From a bacterium (GTDB lineage: Bacteria; Patescibacteriota; Patescibacteriia; UBA1558; GWA2-36-10), in contig JAUYFP010000106.1 of assembly GCA_030690875.1 (NCBI GenBank), positions 1-7,130 of the forward strand: DNA of 7,130 nucleotides, written 5' to 3'. Position numbers and translations under genes: made by a program. Every line of letters starts with the position of its first letter. The stretch's first letter is position 1. The notes below the pieces were generated by a model, which ran no database searches, was not told the origin of the DNA, and saw nothing but the letters and a program-made list of their open reading frames with translations. Of this stretch, positions 6,803 to 7,130 are shown one piece after another.

Positions 6803-6839
6803 TAACGATTATTATACCAGATTTTTCATTTAAAACAAA
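6803..6839 (-). promoter_or_regulatory. Extended -10 promoter for the DUF4012-murJ-lepA unit
   Basis: On the minus strand TGG then TATAAT (6819-6811) is a perfect extended -10. The hexamer is followed by AATCGTTA and then ATG, so transcription starting 7-8 nt after the box would give a leader of 1-2 nt. The -35 region is weak (TTTGTT at 6839-6834 with a 17-bp spacer, or TTGTTT with 16 bp). The 16 bp at 6811-6826 match 461-476 exactly. This is the only good promoter seen ahead of the DUF4012, murJ and lepA genes, so it probably drives all three. The function is inferred from consensus and position. Confidence 0.7.
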
Positions 6840-6903
6840 ATTTATCCAACACTTTTTTAATATTCTACAACAAGCTTCGATACCATATAAAAAGGCGCTG
6901 GAT
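6820..6903. other. Intergenic stretch between glycosyltransferase and DUF4012 promoter
   Basis: This AT-rich spacer downstream of the glycosyltransferase stop shows no convincing GC-rich hairpin followed by a T-run on the minus strand. It contains an AAGCTT palindrome and an A-run (TATTAAAAAAG on the minus strand) but nothing I can call a terminator. A five-codon frame (MKNLV then stop) runs into the -10 box and is too short to call. The upstream gene may therefore read through, with the extended -10 adding a second start point. Confidence 0.4.
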
Positions 6904-7130
6904 TTATTGATTATAAATTCTCAATGTCTCTTGAGCCATTTTTTCCCAAGAATATTTTTTTATTTGTTGATATCCTTTAGCTATCAACAAATCACGCAAA
7001 TTTTTATTGGCTATAATATCTTCCATTTTGGTCAGCAAATCATTTTGGTCTTGGGGATCAAAATACAACGCAGAATGCTCTAAAATTTCCGGCAAACATG
7101 AGGCCTTACTTGATAAAACCGGCAAACCAT
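6904..7130 (-). CDS. Glycosyltransferase family 4-like, C-terminal fragment
   Basis: Only the last 74 codons lie in the window; the frame is open to the right edge (first full codon 7128-7126) and stops at TAA 6906-6904. The visible sequence begins GLPVLSSKASCLPEILE, then ALYFDPQD, and ends YSWEKMAQETLRIYNQ. GLPV..S..SCLPE is the nucleotide-sugar-binding end of the GT-B fold in GT4 enzymes, with the E of LPE expected to contact the donor. ALYFDP and the final YSWEKMA.ETL.IY are also typical of the family C-terminus. GT4 enzymes transfer sugars from activated donors to build polysaccharides, glycolipids or glycoproteins; donor and acceptor cannot be told from this fragment. A TTG at 7125 could look like a start but lies inside the conserved GLPV motif, so the real start is outside the window. 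It is upstream of the DUF4012-murJ unit on the same strand. Confidence 0.88.
   Translation of the reverse strand, partial: GLPVLSSKASCLPEILEHSALYFDPQDQNDLLTKMEDIIANKNLRDLLIAKGYQQIKKYSWEKMAQETLRIYNQ

Noticed and set aside
6811..6831. Five-codon frame MKNLV-stop just before the DUF4012 gene
   Set aside because: It echoes the C-terminus of the PH-like protein (KNLV-stop) only because both contain the same 16-bp promoter stretch; it is too short and lies upstream of the inferred transcription start.
6796..7083. 95-codon plus-strand frame across the DUF4012 start and glycosyltransferase end
   Set aside because: It runs through the promoter and antisense to the conserved glycosyltransferase tail; the hydrophobic look comes from AT-rich reverse codons.
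6904..7125. Short complete gene starting at the TTG at 7125
   Set aside because: The codon is the Leu of the GT4 GLPV motif and the frame continues to the window edge, so this is a gene fragment, not a small gene.
1..7130. Alternative genetic code (UGA read as Gly or Trp), as in some candidate phyla
   Set aside because: None of the six visible stops is TGA, but no long gene contains an in-frame TGA either and Gly and Trp use normal codons, so the standard bacterial code suffices.
1..7130. CRISPR array, tRNA, rRNA, insertion sequence or prophage
   Set aside because: No regularly spaced repeats, cloverleaf-like segments, transposase motifs or terminal inverted repeats were found; nearly all DNA is accounted for by coding genes.

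Overview
The window looks like a piece of an AT-rich, gene-dense genome, most plausibly from the Candidate Phyla Radiation (Patescibacteria, for example a Parcubacteria-type lineage). The grounds are a large DUF4012 membrane protein, a MurJ-type flippase with the N-terminal wording I associate with these bacteria, short lineage-specific proteins, very tight packing and no clear Shine-Dalgarno sequence at any start. This placement is inference from protein character; no 16S rRNA gene or other decisive marker is present. Standard stop codons (TAA, TAG) are used and no long gene needs UGA to be read as an amino acid.

All long genes lie on the minus strand, so the transcriptional order runs from high to low coordinates. 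First comes the C-terminal end of a GT4-like glycosyltransferase (6904-7130, cut by the window edge). A gap of about 100 bp follows, carrying an extended -10 promoter. Next is an 814-residue DUF4012 protein (4358-6802), then the lipid II flippase-family protein MurJ (2768-4354) only 3 bp later, then elongation factor 4 / LepA (1006-2781), which overlaps murJ by 14 bp. After an 88-bp gap comes a small two-helix membrane protein with a PH-like tail (462-917), then a conserved-looking protein of unknown function (454 down to the left edge, cut by the window).

The only plus-strand gene I can support is a 29-codon ORF (920-1009). It fills the lepA/PH-protein gap almost exactly and encodes a lysine-rich start followed by one hydrophobic helix.

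The glycosyltransferase, DUF4012 protein and MurJ suggest a cell-envelope or surface-polymer neighbourhood, with the translation factor LepA riding in the same transcription unit. The main regulatory signal is a repeated start arrangement. An extended -10 box (TGGTATAAT or TGCTAAAAT) sits only 6-9 nt before the ATG of three genes, so their mRNAs should begin at or within a few nucleotides of the start codon. Two of these share an identical 16-bp stretch, and in one the -10 box contains the stop codon of the preceding gene. A 12-bp tandem duplication at the murJ start repeats a similar TGGTATAAA string. No tRNA, rRNA, CRISPR, insertion sequence or convincing intrinsic terminator was seen.
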